DNA of 16,013 nucleotides from UBA3064 sp023258775 (lineage in GTDB: Bacteria; Pseudomonadota; Gammaproteobacteria; Burkholderiales; Burkholderiaceae_E), in the NCBI GenBank assembly GCA_044355655.1, contig JBIKXS010000052.1, positions 1 through 16,013 on the forward strand, given 5' to 3'. The translations under genes were made by a program, and so were the position numbers. Positions 13,707 to 16,013 of this stretch are shown here, piece by piece. The number at the start of each line of letters is the position of its first letter. Positions within the stretch are counted from its first letter, which is position 1. The notes under the pieces are model-generated. The model did not search any database. It saw only the letters and a program-made list of their open reading frames with translations, and was not told where the DNA came from.

Positions 13707-15812
13707 ATGGCTCGCAAGACTCCTATCGATCGCTATCGAAATATCGGTATCTCGGCGCATATCGACGCTGGCAAAACGACGACCACCGAGCGAATTCTTT
13801 TCTATACAGGTGTAAATCATAAAATTGGTGAGGTTCATGATGGCGCAGCCACCATGGATTGGATGGAACAAGAGCAAGAGCGTGGCATTACTATCACCTC
13901 AGCAGCGACAACCTGCTTTTGGAAAGGGATGGCGAGCAATTATCCTGAACATCGCATCAACATTATTGATACCCCGGGCCACGTTGACTTCACCATTGAA
14001 GTGGAGCGTTCGATGCGCGTGCTCGACGGCGCTTGCATGGTTTATTGCGCAGTTGGGGGTGTTCAGCCCCAGTCTGAAACGGTTTGGCGTCAAGCAAACA
14101 AATACGGTGTGCCTCGGTTGGCCTTTGTCAACAAGATGGACCGTACAGGGGCAAATTTCTTCAAAGTCCACGACCAAATGCGTTTGCGTCTGCGTGCAAA
14201 TCCGATTCCTGTTCAGGTACCGATCGGCGCCGAGGAGCATTTCAAGGGTGTGATCGATTTGCTCAAGATGAAGGCCATCGTCTGGGACGACGCCGCGCAA
14301 GGCACAAAATTCAGCTACGAGGATATTCCTGCTGATTTGCAAGAGATCGCCAACGAGTGGCGCGAGAAAATGGTCGAGGCAGCTGCCGAGGCAAACGAGG
14401 ACATGATGAACAAGTACCTCGAAGAAGGCGATCTGAGCGAAGAAGAAATTCGCAAGTCGCTGCGCCAACGCACGATCGCTGGTGAGATCGTGCCAATGCT
14501 TTGCGGTAGCGCTTTCAAGAACAAGGGCGTTCAGGCGATGCTCGATGCGGTGATCGATTTCCTTCCTTCACCGGTTGACATCCCGCCAGTCAAGGGAACC
14601 GACGACAACGAAAAAGAAATCCTGCGCAAGGCTGACGATGGCGAGAAGTTTTCAGCCCTCGCCTTCAAGCTGATGACCGATCCATTCGTGGGTCAGCTCA
14701 CCTTCATACGCGTTTATTCCGGTGTGCTCAACTCAGGTGATACTGTTCTGAATTCAATCAAAGGTAAAAAAGAGCGTATCGGGCGGATTTTACAAATGCA
14801 CGCGAATAATCGTGATGAGATTAAGGAAGTGCGTGCTGGGGATATTGCAGCGGCGGTCGGTTTGAAGGAAGTTACAACAGGTGAAACGCTGTGTGATCCT
14901 GATGCGCCCGTGATTCTCGAGCGTATGGAGTTTCCAGAGCCTGTGATTTCGCAGGCCGTTGAACCCAAGACCAAAGCTGACCAGGAAAAGATGGGTATTG
15001 CGCTTTCGCGACTTGCCCAGGAAGACCCGTCATTCAGAGTCCGTTCTGATGAAGAGTCGGGGCAAACCATTATCTCGGGCATGGGCGAGTTGCATCTGGA
15101 AATTATTGTTGACCGGATGAAACGCGAATTTGGTGTTGAGGCCTCGGTGGGTAAACCCCAGGTTGCCTACCGCGAGACCATCCGCAAGGTGGTCGACGAG
15201 GTCGAGGGGAAATTCATCAAGCAGTCGGGCGGTCGAGGTCAGTACGGACACGTCGTCCTCAAGGTTGAGCCTCTGCCACCTGGTGGCGAGGGATTTGAGT
15301 TCGTCGATGCGATCAAAGGTGGCGTTGTACCGCGCGAATACATTCCCGCGGTTGAAAAAGGTTTGGTTGATACCCTGCCCGCAGGCGTTCTCGCTGGTTA
15401 TCCCGTGGTCGACGTCAAGGTAACGCTCTTTTTCGGTTCTTATCACGATGTCGATTCAAACGAAAACGCGTTTCGGCAGGCGGCATCAATTGCTTTTAAG
15501 GATGGAATGCGCAAAGCCTCACCCGTATTGCTCGAACCGATGATGTCGGTCGAAGTCGAAACGCCTGAGGACTATGCTGGAACCGTGATGGGAGACTTAT
15601 CCTCACGGCGGGGCATGGTCCAGGGTATGGAGGACATGGCTGGTGGCGGTAAGGCCATTCGCGCCGAAGTACCCTTGGCTGAAATGTTCGGTTACTCGAC
15701 GACCCTGCGATCGCTCACTCAGGGGCGAGCAACGTATTCGATGGAATTCAAGCAATACGCCGAGGCGCCGAAGAACGTGGCCGAGGCAGTGATTTCATCG
15801 CGCACCAAGTAA
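13707..15812 (+). CDS. fusA: Elongation factor G
   Basis: This 701-residue translational GTPase moves tRNAs and mRNA through the ribosome after peptide bond formation and helps recycle ribosomes (E. coli 704 residues). The GTP-binding motifs are AHIDAGKT (17-24), DTPGH (88-92, with H92 as the catalytic histidine) and NKMD (142-145). Switch I ERGITITSAATT is intact. Domain IV begins near SGGRGQYGHV (508-516), and domain V ends the protein at ISSRTK. The ATG at 13707 has AGGA at 13696-13699. It is next to tuf, so both main elongation factors are made together. The sequence is of the canonical housekeeping EF-G type with no sign of truncation. Confidence 0.99.
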   Translation: MARKTPIDRYRNIGISAHIDAGKTTTTERILFYTGVNHKIGEVHDGAATMDWMEQEQERGITITSAATTCFWKGMASNYPEHRINIIDTPGHVDFTIEVERSMRVLDGACMVYCAVGGVQPQSETVWRQANKYGVPRLAFVNKMDRTGANFFKVHDQMRLRLRANPIPVQVPIGAEEHFKGVIDLLKMKAIVWDDAAQGTKFSYEDIPADLQEIANEWREKMVEAAAEANEDMMNKYLEEGDLSEEEIRKSLRQRTIAGEIVPMLCGSAFKNKGVQAMLDAVIDFLPSPVDIPPVKGTDDNEKEILRKADDGEKFSALAFKLMTDPFVGQLTFIRVYSGVLNSGDTVLNSIKGKKERIGRILQMHANNRDEIKEVRAGDIAAAVGLKEVTTGETLCDPDAPVILERMEFPEPVISQAVEPKTKADQEKMGIALSRLAQEDPSFRVRSDEESGQTIISGMGELHLEIIVDRMKREFGVEASVGKPQVAYRETIRKVVDEVEGKFIKQSGGRGQYGHVVLKVEPLPPGGEGFEFVDAIKGGVVPREYIPAVEKGLVDTLPAGVLAGYPVVDVKVTLFFGSYHDVDSNENAFRQAASIAFKDGMRKASPVLLEPMMSVEVETPEDYAGTVMGDLSSRRGMVQGMEDMAGGGKAIRAEVPLAEMFGYSTTLRSLTQGRATYSMEFKQYAEAPKNVAEAVISSRTK

Positions 15813-15816
15813 TCCT

Positions 15817-15850
15817 GGTCTTTGGTGGATACAGACCTTCTTATTTATTT
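15817..15850 (+). terminator. Weak terminator-like hairpin between fusA and tuf
   Basis: GGTCT (15817-15821) pairs with AGACC (15833-15837) around an 11-base loop, followed by TTCTTATTTATTT. The stem is only five pairs, so at most it would attenuate transcription into tuf. The rest of the 74-base spacer holds the tuf ribosome-binding site GGAG (15876-15879). Confidence 0.28.
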
Positions 15851-15886
15851 CAACTGATGTAACGATCTGGTAATTGGAGCATAAGC

Positions 15887-16013
15887 ATGGCGAAAGGCAA
15901 GTTTGAGCGGACCAAGCCGCATGTGAATGTGGGGACGATTGGTCACGTGGATCATGGCAAGACGACGTTGACGGCGGCGATCACGACGGTGCTGTCGACG
16001 AAGTTTGGTGGAG
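15887..16013 (+). CDS. tuf: Elongation factor Tu, N-terminal end (partial)
   Basis: The window ends 127 bases into this gene. The visible 42 residues start MAKGKFERTKPHVNVGTIGH and contain the complete GTP-binding P-loop GHVDHGKT (residues 19-26). GGAG at 15876-15879 lies seven bases before the ATG. This is the second tuf copy, directly after fusA as in most proteobacteria; the first ends at 125. Codon choice differs from fusA: seven of the eight visible threonine codons are ACG, and GCG, GTG and GGG are frequent, as in most of the upstream tuf fragment. Identification is secure; the rest lies outside the window. Confidence 0.97.
   Translation, partial: MAKGKFERTKPHVNVGTIGHVDHGKTTLTAAITTVLSTKFGG

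Noticed and set aside
1..16013. CRISPR array, prophage, defence or secretion gene cluster
   Set aside because: Every sizeable reading frame on the + strand is a known translation or transcription gene, and no regularly spaced repeats are present.

Overview
This window is a core translation/transcription locus of a betaproteobacterium, almost certainly of the order Burkholderiales. The gene order is tuf(3' end) - trpT - secE - nusG - rplK - rplA - rplJ - rplL - rpoB - rpoC - rpsL - rpsG - fusA - tuf(5' end), all on the + strand. The 'rif' cluster (secE to rpoC) and the 'str' cluster (rpsL to tuf) are joined, bracketed by two EF-Tu genes, with a tRNA-Trp after the first. This layout, the beta-type rifampicin-region wording in RpoB and the S12 segment '[20 protein letters not shown]' point to Burkholderiales, perhaps near Alcaligenaceae; the family placement is recall-based inference. 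DNA is of moderate GC.

Layout. Positions 1-313 hold the end of tuf, tRNA-Trp(CCA) and a terminator-like hairpin. Positions 314-1242 hold secE and nusG (translocon subunit and transcription elongation factor), overlapping by one base. Positions 1243-3730 hold the L11-L1 pair and the L10-L7/L12 stalk pair, each behind a structured leader of the kind these proteins use for feedback control. Positions 3731-12339 hold an attenuator-like hairpin followed by rpoB and rpoC. Positions 12340-15812 hold rpsL, rpsG and fusA with two unusually structured spacers, and 15887 to the end starts the second tuf.

Together these genes make the ribosomal factor-binding stalk (L10, L11, L7/L12), the factors that work on it (EF-G, EF-Tu), part of the decoding site (S12, S7), the RNA polymerase catalytic core (beta, beta') and NusG, which couples polymerase to the ribosome. 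All coding regions look intact and of family-typical length. No mobile genes, CRISPR, phage or defence genes are present, and no new protein system is visible.

The most interesting signals are non-coding. The 263-base rpsL-rpsG spacer carries a perfect 21-bp inverted repeat with a 6-base loop (12930-12977), flanked by two further hairpins. The rpsG-fusA spacer has one central sequence that can pair with either of two identical partners. The rplJ, rplK and rplL-rpoB spacers hold folds consistent with known autoregulation in this operon.
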